Assembly (NCBI GenBank): GCA_937884235.1
Contig: CALGBT010000498.1
Coordinates: 1-12,530, forward strand
Source of the DNA: an uncultured Pseudomonadota bacterium
GTDB taxonomy: Bacteria; Myxococcota_A; UBA9042; CAIXZC01
DNA length: 12,530 nucleotides
Direction: 5' to 3'
The notes under the pieces were generated by a model. It had not been told where the DNA came from. It did not search any database and saw only the letters and a program-made list of their open reading frames with translations. This document shows, piece by piece, positions 6,325-12,530 of this stretch. Both the position numbers and the translations under genes were made by a program. How positions within the stretch are numbered: position 1 is the stretch's first letter; each line of letters starts with the position of its first letter.

Positions 6325-8175
6325 ATGCACGAGCAACTGGGACCATACATTATTCTTGGAAAGCTGGCTGCCGGTGGTATGGCCACTGTCTATGTTGCCA
6401 GGCATAGTCGTCTCGAGAATGCTGTAGGCCTCAAGGTCTTGCACCCGCACTATCAAGCCGACGAGAAGCTGCGCATTCGCTTTGTCGACGAGGCCAAGAT
6501 CCAGGCCAATCTGCGGCACCCGAATATCCTCCAGGTGCAGGACATTCTGGAGTTGCCTGATGCGTCAGCGATGGTCATGGAGTTGCTGGCCGGTTGCGCG
6601 TTGGATACTTACTACCACAAAATCGGCCGGCCGCTGCCCCGGCCCCGGCTCCTTGGTCTCTTTCTACCGCTGCTGGACGCATTGTCACACGCCCACGACC
6701 AGGGTGTGGTACATCGTGACCTTAAGCCGTCCAACGTCTTCCTCCATTGCCAGGAGGCCGTGGTCGTGCCGAAGCTGATGGATTTCGGCATCGCCAAGCT
6801 GCAGCGCCAGGCGTTGGAATCGCAGGTGACGGCAGCGGGAGCGATGCTGGGCACTCCCCAATACATGGCACCTGAGCAGTTCGAAGATTCCAGCAAGGTC
6901 GATGCCCGGGCGGACCAGTTCGCCATTGGCGTGATGCTCTACGAGGCGACGGTCGGTGCCCTCCCCTTCGCCGGCGAGAATGTTGCGGAGATTATGAAGG
7001 GGATCCTGACTAAGGCACCGGTGCCTCCGCATGTCGTCGATGAAGGGTTTCCGCAGATTCTTGAGGCGGTCATCCTGCGTTGTCTTGAGAAGAACCGTGA
7101 GGACCGCTTCGGCTCGGTCAAGGAACTGCGTGATGCCCTCGCTGCCGCCGGTGAGGAAGTTGGTTCTGAAGCAATTCCCGTGGACCAGGTTCCGCTGGTG
7201 GATTTGCGGGCGAAGGGCATCGACATTACCACGCCCATTACTTCATCTCGCATGCTCACCCAGATCGAGGCGCAAGCGGGTTCGGAGCGGCCGGTTACTG
7301 AGTTCGACGAAACCGCGCCGGACAGCTCGGCGGGCACTCAGGCCTGGGAGTCACAACCTGGGATCACCGAAGTCCAGGGGCCGCCAAAGAAGGGCCGTAA
7401 GTGGTGGCTCTGGGTGACTGTCGTTCTGCTGGTGTTGGCCGTGGGTGGTGCCTGGGTGCTGCTCACCGGAAACAAGGCCGGCGGGAAGGTTGGCAAGAAA
7501 AGCGAGGAAGTGGCGGCGACAAAGGCCGCTCCCGAAGTCAAGAAGAGGGCTCTGGCCGAAGTCCCCGAGCGGGTCGAAGAGGAGATGGCACCGCCCCTGG
7601 CGGACCTGCCGCACCGTGAAGGCCTGCAACTGGGGAGTTGGTGCAATCCCAACGCCACCGCACTTGTCGAGAAGATGATCAATGCGCGCTTAATGGGCGG
7701 CTGGCGCGGTCAGCGGCTCTCGCTCCTCGAAGAGCGACAACTCAATCAGCTGGGAGTGACTGGCGAAGAGCAAGAGAACTTCCGAGTGATCCGCGGGCAG
7801 AACACGTTGGTGCGAGAGATGGACCGGCTCGCCGTCGCAGCTTCGGTCAAACCTTTCAAAGGTTCCCCCCTGCTGGAGGCCGACCTTGATTCGCTGGCGG
7901 CCAAGCTGAAGCAGAGTGACGAGTTGAAACGTTACGTCGTGGCTAAATCAGATTACCTCTGTCGTTCATTGCCCCTCTCGGCCAGTGGCCGTGCCGCAGA
8001 GGTCGGTGAACTTTACAACAAAGTCCTCGGGGACCACGGCTTCGAACCAATGGAGTTCACTCCTCTAGACAGTTCCTATGCCGACGAGCGCCTCATCGAA
8101 GCCGAGTACAGTAGTCGCGCCGTTTGCTGTTTGCTGAAGAACGATTCCCTAGCGGTTACAGGCCGCTCTCATTGA
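6325..8175 (+). CDS. Transmembrane Ser/Thr protein kinase (PknB/Hanks type)
   Basis: 616 aa; ATG at 6325 with AGGGG just upstream. Residues 7-270 are a complete Hanks-type kinase: Gly-rich loop 12-25 (GKLAAGGMATVYVA), ATP-anchoring Lys37, alphaC Glu56, HRDLKPSN at 130-137, DFG at 153-155, and APE at 182-184. The HRD arginine marks it as an RD kinase activated by phosphorylation of its loop. A linker of about 85 residues leads to one membrane helix at about 360-381, preceded by basic residues (KKGRK), which places the kinase in the cytosol. The outer part (382-616) starts with a Lys/Glu-rich stretch and continues as a helical domain with Cys440, 546, 601 and 602; I do not recognise it, and it lacks PASTA repeats. 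It may sense an envelope signal. The gene is divergent from the envelope cluster, which it could regulate, and its end overlaps tatC tail to tail. Confidence 0.96.
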   Translation: MHEQLGPYIILGKLAAGGMATVYVARHSRLENAVGLKVLHPHYQADEKLRIRFVDEAKIQANLRHPNILQVQDILELPDASAMVMELLAGCALDTYYHKIGRPLPRPRLLGLFLPLLDALSHAHDQGVVHRDLKPSNVFLHCQEAVVVPKLMDFGIAKLQRQALESQVTAAGAMLGTPQYMAPEQFEDSSKVDARADQFAIGVMLYEATVGALPFAGENVAEIMKGILTKAPVPPHVVDEGFPQILEAVILRCLEKNREDRFGSVKELRDALAAAGEEVGSEAIPVDQVPLVDLRAKGIDITTPITSSRMLTQIEAQAGSERPVTEFDETAPDSSAGTQAWESQPGITEVQGPPKKGRKWWLWVTVVLLVLAVGGAWVLLTGNKAGGKVGKKSEEVAATKAAPEVKKRALAEVPERVEEEMAPPLADLPHREGLQLGSWCNPNATALVEKMINARLMGGWRGQRLSLLEERQLNQLGVTGEEQENFRVIRGQNTLVREMDRLAVAASVKPFKGSPLLEADLDSLAAKLKQSDELKRYVVAKSDYLCRSLPLSASGRAAEVGELYNKVLGDHGFEPMEFTPLDSSYADERLIEAEYSSRAVCCLLKNDSLAVTGRSH

Positions 8176-9049
8176 CAACCCCAAGCAGCAGGCGGCGAAG
8201 GGCTTTCGTGTCGAAATCGTCGTCGGCGAATTCCAGGGTTACGACTCGACCGATAGCCTGACTCTCGGCAGGTGCTGGAAGGTAAGGTGCGAGGTAGGCG
8301 TAGGCGCATGGCGAGGTCTGGCAAGCCAGAATCCCTCCTGCCGCGCTCTGCGCCGGGGACGTCTCTCCACGCATCAGCGCTCGAGCCCGGGAGATCTGCA
8401 GAGTTACCTCTGACGCCTCGTCCTGCGGGAGCCGGGACGCCAACCCTTCGACGGCACCAGCAAGCTCTTCAAGGGCCGCAACCAAGGGACCGGAGAGGGG
8501 GGAGGGGGAGAACTGTCCCGAGGCAGTGACCCCGGTTTCCAGCGCGGTCAGAAACTGTTCAGCGTCATTGGGGTCGCCGAAGGAGAGGGCGATTCGCACC
8601 CGATTCTCACCCTCCTCGCCACCGTACTCCGTTACACGCAGGTAGGCGCGCTGCTCGCGGGGAGTGGACTGTAGACTGACGAAAAGGGAGTGGAGAGCGT
8701 CGTCATCCAGCGCCAATGGGTCTGAGTCAGAGACCCGTTGTTCACGATTGGCCAGGTAGCGTGCCACAAGCATAGGCGGCCCCATGGCGACCATGTCGGC
8801 GATGACGTTGCAGGAGATGCCGGCAGTCGCGGTGGCCCCCTGGCAGAGGTCTGCGACTTCGATTTCGGGTCTGGGTGCAGCCAGGAGCATTGTCCCCTCG
8901 GTGTATACCGCGCAAACCCGCTCCCCCGCCAGGGCAGCAAAGTCAGAACTCACCAAACCAGCACATGCGAAGGAGTCTTCGGCCCCATCGGCGAGCAGCA
9001 CTGCCCGGGCTCCGTAGGGCAAGTAGCTGGCCATGGGCCGGCTGGCCGG
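8156..9049 (-). other. Unrecognised periplasmic extension of TatC
   Basis: This covers residues about 281-577 of TatC, after the seventh predicted helix. It contains LALSFGDPNDAEQFL-like beta-alpha stretches (about 433-449), a long helical part (468-508) and six cysteines. Normal TatC proteins end soon after helix 6 in the cytosol, so this module and its side of the membrane are unusual. Topology is predicted from hydrophobicity only. Confidence 0.7.
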
Positions 9050-9889
9050 CATGACCATCGCCGCGATGAGCGTACTGAGCAGTAGGACCGAGCCGGCTAG
9101 TTGCCAGTCCGGACCGGAGGCCTCCGTGCGTCCCCGCGCTCGTCGTCGCTCGGAAAGAAAGGTCAGGCCGATGCCGACCATGTAGAGAATCGTGATGGGC
9201 ACGGCCATGAGCAATTGCGAGAGCACGTCCGGTGGCGTCAACATGGAGCCGATGACAAAGGCGATAACTACCGAGTAGCGAATCCACTTCAGATACTTTG
9301 CCGAATCAAACAGAGGCGTAGCGGCCAGTAGCACCATTACCAGCGGCAACTCAAAGATGACTCCAAACCCCACCAGGAAGACGAAAGTGGTGGAGTAAGT
9401 GCTCTTCATAGTGACCTGGAAATCGACGCCGCCAGCACCCAGGGTGAATGCGGTGAGGAAGTCGATTACCAGTGGCAATACGAACCGGTAGCAGAAAAGC
9501 AGGCCGAGGACGAACATGAAGACCGCAAGAATGGCGATGCGGCGCATGGGCCGAGTTTCGCTTTCCACAAGCCCTGGCTTGACGAAGAGCCAGAGTTGCC
9601 AGAGCGAAACCGGAATGGTGAAGACAATGGCCGCAGCCATGGCCAGCTTCAAGTAGACCATGATCGCTTCGGTGGTTTCGATGGCCGTGAGCCGATGGAT
9701 GCCGTGGGCGGCCAACCCCTCTCTCACCGGAGCAGAGACGATGGCGAAGAGTTCCTCTTTGAGGATCCAGGCGATGATGAAGCCACCGATGAGCGAGACC
9801 ACAATATAGATGAGGCGTTGTCGCAATTCCGTCAGGTGTTCCCAGAAGGAGAGTTGGTTTCCAAGATCCTGGGTTTCGGAGTCACTCAC
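8156..9889 (-). CDS. tatC: TatC translocase subunit with extra C-terminal periplasmic domain
   Basis: 577 aa, about twice the usual 240-270 of TatC. It starts with GTG at 9889, overlapping the upstream tatB-like stop (GTGA), with GAGGAG upstream. Residues 1-250 are a normal TatC, the receptor for twin-arginine signal peptides in the Tat export complex: HLTELRQRL near 18-26, FGVIFELPL with the conserved membrane Glu180, and LTPPDVLSQ at 217-224, with six predicted helices. After a basic cytosolic stretch (SERRRARGR) comes a seventh hydrophobic helix at about 263-281, so residues 282-577 should be periplasmic. This part has Cys309, 326, 349, 360, 523 and 528, alternates helix-like and beta-like stretches, and matches no family I know. 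The frame is open throughout, so it is a real fusion and not an obvious sequencing slip. It could recruit substrates or maturation factors at the exit side; that is inference. Confidence 0.95.
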   Translation of the reverse strand: MSDSETQDLGNQLSFWEHLTELRQRLIYIVVSLIGGFIIAWILKEELFAIVSAPVREGLAAHGIHRLTAIETTEAIMVYLKLAMAAAIVFTIPVSLWQLWLFVKPGLVESETRPMRRIAILAVFMFVLGLLFCYRFVLPLVIDFLTAFTLGAGGVDFQVTMKSTYSTTFVFLVGFGVIFELPLVMVLLAATPLFDSAKYLKWIRYSVVIAFVIGSMLTPPDVLSQLLMAVPITILYMVGIGLTFLSERRRARGRTEASGPDWQLAGSVLLLSTLIAAMVMPASRPMASYLPYGARAVLLADGAEDSFACAGLVSSDFAALAGERVCAVYTEGTMLLAAPRPEIEVADLCQGATATAGISCNVIADMVAMGPPMLVARYLANREQRVSDSDPLALDDDALHSLFVSLQSTPREQRAYLRVTEYGGEEGENRVRIALSFGDPNDAEQFLTALETGVTASGQFSPSPLSGPLVAALEELAGAVEGLASRLPQDEASEVTLQISRARALMRGETSPAQSAAGGILACQTSPCAYAYLAPYLPAPAESQAIGRVVTLEFADDDFDTKALRRLLLGVVNESGL

Positions 9890-10416
9890 GACCCTGGCTC
9901 CTCGGTGTGTTGTTTCTCCGGTTGGTTACTTTCGGGTTGAGCGTTCGGCAACTCTACGTCAGCGTCGGGGAGGGGGGCAGATGCAGTCGCCGGTTCCGGA
10001 CTGGTCGCTGGAACAGCCGTCTGTTCAGGTATCGGGTTAGGGCTGGACGGCCTGGCAGCAAAAGCCTTCTCCATGTCCTTCTCACTGATCTGCCGGGTGC
10101 CAGCAGGCGGTCCGGCTCCCTCCTCAAGGGATGGGGGAACGTTGGGACCTGGGCGGGGGTTGCGCGTCCGGCGTGTCCGAGGATTGACGAAGTCGTCGAG
10201 GCCAATTTCCTCTTTCATATCGTCGGTGGCCTTGCGGATGCCGCGCAGAGCGGTACCAATGGTTTTGGCCAACTCAGGTAGTTGCTTGGGGCCGAACAGC
10301 AGCAGCATGACCACCAGTATCATCAGGATCTCAGTAGAGCCGATCCCCCCCAGGAATGCGAGGTCCGGGACTCCTGTGATGCTGGCGAAGATGATAATCT
10401 GGGTTGCCACTGCCAT
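9886..10416 (-). CDS. tatA/tatB: Tat translocase TatA/TatB-family subunit (TatB-like)
   Basis: 176 aa; ATG at 10416 with AGGAG 8-9 nt upstream. A membrane helix at about 27-41 is followed by the family hallmark FGPKQLPELAKTIG (41-54) and an amphipathic helix to about 71 (RGIRKATDDMKEEI). The GPKxLPEL hinge and the acidic end of the amphipathic helix resemble the TatB-like proteins of deltaproteobacteria, but TatA and TatB are hard to separate from sequence alone. Two features are less usual: about 25 residues precede the family helix, and a Pro/Ala-rich tail (about 78-176) follows. It overlaps tatC by 4 bases, so both are co-translated and form the Tat receptor or pore. No second TatA/B gene is in the window, so it either serves both roles or another copy lies elsewhere. 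Confidence 0.93.
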   Translation of the reverse strand: MAVATQIIIFASITGVPDLAFLGGIGSTEILMILVVMLLLFGPKQLPELAKTIGTALRGIRKATDDMKEEIGLDDFVNPRTRRTRNPRPGPNVPPSLEEGAGPPAGTRQISEKDMEKAFAARPSSPNPIPEQTAVPATSPEPATASAPLPDADVELPNAQPESNQPEKQHTEEPGS

Positions 10417-10442
10417 GACCAGTTCTCCTGCTTCCGGTCGCT

Positions 10443-10471
10443 ACTATAGTGATCTATTCGAGGTCTGACAA
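10443..10471 (-). promoter_or_regulatory. Sigma70-like promoter of the tat operon
   Basis: On the minus strand TTGTCA (10471-10466), exactly 17 bases and TATAGT (10448-10443) match the consensus at 5 of 6 positions each. Transcription would start near 10436, leaving a short leader with the ribosome binding site before the ATG at 10416. Confidence 0.7.
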
Positions 10472-10559
10472 CGGATTCCGCGGTTGCATCAAGTTGCCCT
10501 CCAGTATGGTGTATAGCGGGCAGCGAGTGGATTTAGTGAAAAAAAAGACGAAACCCCTC

Positions 10560-10588
10560 TTGCGGAGATGAAACTCCTGGTCTACAAT
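10560..10588 (+). promoter_or_regulatory. Probable promoter of the PilZ-like gene
   Basis: TTGCGG (10560-10565), 17 bases and TACAAT (10583-10588) precede the TTG-start gene. The -10 matches 5 of 6; the -35 only 3 of 6. An A8 tract at 10539-10546 sits about where an UP element would bind the RNA polymerase alpha subunit and could offset the weak -35. The leader would be about 58 bases. Confidence 0.45.
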
Positions 10589-10652
10589 ACCGACCGAACA
10601 GGTATTCACGGTTGGCCCCGCAGATTGCCTGACTGTCCAGGGAGCATGTATT

Positions 10653-11531
10653 TTGGCGGAACACACTCACTCTACGCCCCTTGACGTGACCATGCGGGCG
10701 AAGCATCGCGGCAAGGACTTCAACGTGCGGCTGCGGGCCATTAAGGCCGGCATCGGCCTGGTGAAGTCTGAGCAGCACCTGGAGGTTGGCGGTCGGCTGA
10801 TTCTCCACTCCTCGGACCCTGGGAACAGGCGCTCGATAGTGCAACTTTTCGCATCTGTCGTGAAACACTATGAGAAGCAGCAGGCGTTTGCCCTGCGCTG
10901 GGAAAAGCTGGTCAGCCCTTCGGGGACCGGGGCGTTGATGGACTTCCTCCAGAAGACACTGGAAATTCAGGTGTTGCCCGGATCGGCTATGGCTGCGGAA
11001 GCGGCGGAAGGCGAAATGGTCTACTACGAGTTTGCGTCAGAAGAACTTCATCTGCCGAACCAGGGGCGCGTGGCTCGCCGCAATGGTTTGCCGTCGCCCG
11101 CCGCGGCGCCGGCTGACTTCGGCACCTCGACGCGGCCTAGTGAAGAGGCCGCTCGACTGACGACGCGGCCCCTGCAGAGAGGGGCGGCCTCCGAACCGCC
11201 CCCCGAGGTGCGGGCAACCGCGGCGGCCAAGGAGGCGGACCAGGCCGCCCGACCGTTCTACAAGGAAGATGATGAGGTCGTGGAACTGTTTGGTATGAAG
11301 GTGACCAAGGAGAACTGGGACCGCCTCGAGAACCTAGAGTATAGTGGGACCCATCACTCCAACAACGGCCCGTCCACGGCGACCTCCCACCAGACGGGCC
11401 CCGTCCGTCACCGGCGCGAAACTCCTCGTCCGGCCGCTTCCCCGGTGCCACCGGAAGAGGACAAGGCCGGGGAAAATACGGTTTCTCGATTCTTTCGCAA
11501 GATCGCCGACAAGCTGTCCGACAAGGAATGA
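10653..11531 (+). CDS. Possible PilZ-like protein with disordered middle, uncertain family
   Basis: 292 aa, starting with TTG at 10653, with GGAG 8 nt upstream; the ATG at 10646 is out of frame and the internal ATG at 10692 has no good ribosome binding site. Residues 10-105 look like a compact beta-rich domain: RAKHR (15-19) fits the RxxxR motif of PilZ, FALRWEKLVSPSGTGALMDFL (about 79-99) resembles the PilZ end, but the second c-di-GMP motif ([DN]xSxxG) is not clear (AIKAGIGL). Binding of c-di-GMP is therefore doubtful. Residues 135-265 are rich in Pro, Ala, Arg and Glu and probably disordered, and the last 16 residues (VSRFFRKIADKLSDKE) form a basic amphipathic helix that may touch the membrane. 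It is transcribed divergently from tat and lies 102 bases upstream of efp. Gene very likely real; family call weak. Confidence 0.72.
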   Translation: MAEHTHSTPLDVTMRAKHRGKDFNVRLRAIKAGIGLVKSEQHLEVGGRLILHSSDPGNRRSIVQLFASVVKHYEKQQAFALRWEKLVSPSGTGALMDFLQKTLEIQVLPGSAMAAEAAEGEMVYYEFASEELHLPNQGRVARRNGLPSPAAAPADFGTSTRPSEEAARLTTRPLQRGAASEPPPEVRATAAAKEADQAARPFYKEDDEVVELFGMKVTKENWDRLENLEYSGTHHSNNGPSTATSHQTGPVRHRRETPRPAASPVPPEEDKAGENTVSRFFRKIADKLSDKE

Positions 11532-11622
11532 CCCTGGCTGCTTGACTCCTGGTGTGCTCCCCCTTTTGGCTTGCAAATATCCGCTCCCCGCTGTAACTAT
11601 CTGACGTTCTGTTATTGTAACC

Positions 11623-11627
11623 GGGAG
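11623..11627 (+). promoter_or_regulatory. Ribosome binding site deciding the efp start
   Basis: GGGAG sits 6 nt before the ATG at 11634. No confident -35/-10 pair was found in the 102-base gap before efp, so read-through from the upstream gene is possible. Confidence 0.6.
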
Positions 11628-11633
11628 CTCGAA

Positions 11634-12206
11634 ATGACCGTAATTGAAGCTGGACAACTGAAGCGGGGACAGGCGCTTATCATCGATGACATCCCCCATG
11701 TCATCGCCGAAATGGAGTTCGTCAAGCCAGGAAAGGGGCAGGCGCTCTACAAGTGCAAGTTGCGCAACCTGCTGACCGGGGCGCTTTTCGACCGCACTTA
11801 CCGGTCGGGCGAGAGATTTGAAACAGCCGATGTGCACGAGACTGACATTCAGTTTCTTTATGCCGATAGCGATTTTCTTCATTTCATGCATATGGAAACT
11901 TACGAGCAGATGACTCTCGCAAGGTCGGGAGCAGGCAATGCCCTCGACTTCGTCAAGGAAGGGACCGACGTCAAGGCGCGGCTCCTCGACGGGCAGGTGA
12001 TTACCATTGAATTGCCAAATTTCGTCATCCTCGAGGTAACGGAAGCCAATCCTGGAGTGAAAGGTGACACGGCATCCGGGGCCACCAAACCGGTAACCGT
12101 TGAAACCGGCTTCATGGTCAACGTTCCCCTCTTCATTCAAGAGGGCAACTACCTGCGCATTGACACTCGCACTGCGCAGTACGTCGAGCGCGTCAAGGGC
12201 CCGTGA
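11634..12206 (+). CDS. efp: Translation elongation factor P
   Basis: 190 aa. The ATG at 11634 is preferred over an in-frame ATG at 11571, because GGGAG (11623-11627) sits 6 nt before it and MTVIEAGQLKRG matches the start of the family. EF-P binds ribosomes stalled at polyproline stretches and helps peptide bond formation. The three beta-barrel domains are complete: the KOW-like N-terminal domain with EFVKPGKGQALYKCKLRNLLTG (key residues at 29-47), the middle domain with LYADSDFLHFMHMETYEQ, and the C-terminal domain with GDTASGATKPVTVETG and VPLFIQEG. The tip lysine is Lys34 (PGKGQ), in the same place as the beta-lysylated Lys34 of E. coli. The stop overlaps the start of epmA (GTGA), so enzyme and target are produced together. 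Confidence 0.98.
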   Translation: MTVIEAGQLKRGQALIIDDIPHVIAEMEFVKPGKGQALYKCKLRNLLTGALFDRTYRSGERFETADVHETDIQFLYADSDFLHFMHMETYEQMTLARSGAGNALDFVKEGTDVKARLLDGQVITIELPNFVILEVTEANPGVKGDTASGATKPVTVETGFMVNVPLFIQEGNYLRIDTRTAQYVERVKGP

Positions 12207-12530
12207 GTCCTTCTCTTCTGCAATGTCTCTCTCACCGCATCCCCTATCTTCGCAGGCGCGCGGCTTTGCTGCGGGCTTTGCGTGAGTTCTTTCAGCAGGC
12301 AGGTTTCACCGAAATAGAGACCCCCCTGCTGCTGACAACGGTGGCCCCGGAGGAGCACATCGTGCCAGTGGGCGTGGGCGGTGCTTTTCTGGCCACCTCT
12401 CCAGAGCTCCAGATGAAGCAGTTGGTGGCTGCCGGATTGGCTCCCATCTACCAACTTGGTCGCAGCTTTCGTGCCTGGGAACAGGGCCGCCGACATAGCC
12501 CTGAATTTGCGCTACTGGAATGGTACCGGT
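12203..12530 (+). CDS. epmA: EF-P lysine ligase EpmA, N-terminal part (runs off the edge)
   Basis: 109 residues are visible from a GTG at 12203 that overlaps the efp stop TGA (12204-12206). EpmA (also GenX, PoxA or YjeA) is a class II lysyl-tRNA synthetase paralogue without the anticodon-binding domain; it attaches (R)-beta-lysine to Lys34 of EF-P. The visible part shows the family helix RRRAALLRALREFFQQAGF, ETPLL, then TSPELQMKQLVAAG, YQLGRSFRAWEQGRRHSPEF and LLEWYR, which match motifs 1 and 2 of EpmA closely. The lack of an N-terminal OB-fold domain separates it from true LysRS. The C-terminal catalytic motif 3 lies outside the window. Confidence 0.95.
   Translation, partial: MSPSLLQCLSHRIPYLRRRAALLRALREFFQQAGFTEIETPLLLTTVAPEEHIVPVGVGGAFLATSPELQMKQLVAAGLAPIYQLGRSFRAWEQGRRHSPEFALLEWYR

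Noticed and set aside
10454..10666. A 70-codon minus-strand frame in the tat/PilZ-like gap
   Set aside because: It would cover both divergent promoters, has no ribosome binding site and resembles nothing known.
11532..11633. A promoter for efp with TTGACT at 11542
   Set aside because: No acceptable -10 hexamer sits at 16-18 bases from it or from the later TTGCAA.
11334..12140. A 268-codon minus-strand frame opposite efp
   Set aside because: It lies fully over efp, a universally conserved gene with all its motifs, and over the end of the upstream gene.

Overview
The window looks like chromosomal DNA of a moderately GC-rich, Gram-negative bacterium of the former Deltaproteobacteria, most likely Myxococcota or a Bradymonadales-like relative. 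This is inferred from a PknB-type Ser/Thr kinase with one membrane segment, a TPR/PEGA envelope protein, and a very long Cys/Asp repeat lipoprotein of a style common in that group, next to ordinary tat, efp and epmA genes. No tRNA, rRNA, insertion sequence or CRISPR array was seen.

Layout. Bases 1-153 hold a GC-rich 44-bp tandem repeat whose units fold as hairpins. Bases 185-6167 are four minus-strand genes, read right to left: a small two-helix membrane protein with a Cys-rich end (5550-6167), a secreted TPR/PEGA protein (4132-5373), a 723-aa Cys-rich repeat lipoprotein (1951-4122), and a radical SAM/SPASM protein (185-1864). The PEGA and lipoprotein genes are only 9 nt apart and look translationally coupled. 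The radical SAM gene follows after an 83-base gap that may hold its own promoter. A divergent gap (6168-6324) separates this cluster from a plus-strand receptor Ser/Thr kinase (6325-8175). The kinase gene meets a minus-strand tatB-like/tatC pair (8156-10416) tail to tail, with a 20-bp overlap. The tat pair is driven by a good sigma70-like promoter in the 10417-10652 gap, which it shares with a plus-strand gene for a possible PilZ-like protein. The window ends with efp (11634-12206) overlapping the start of epmA, which runs off the right edge.

Most interesting element. The radical SAM/SPASM enzyme is fused in one frame to a lipoprotein-like tail. The tail has an alanine-rich hydrophobic stretch ending in a lipobox (ISGC), then eight copies of a [DE]YGxxP motif, four of them in perfect 17-aa repeats, with paired cysteines around them. 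This looks like an enzyme joined to its own multi-site substrate. The XYG core recalls the Tyr-excising PlpX-type splicease substrates and the Bacteroidetes radical SAM/lipoprotein systems. I infer a self-modifying or intramolecular lipoprotein maturation system, possibly linked to the Cys-rich surface lipoprotein encoded just upstream.

Second point of note: tatC encodes a normal six-helix core followed by a seventh predicted helix and about 296 residues of unrecognised, probably periplasmic sequence. The efp-epmA pair carries the conserved Lys34, consistent with EpmA-type beta-lysylation of EF-P.
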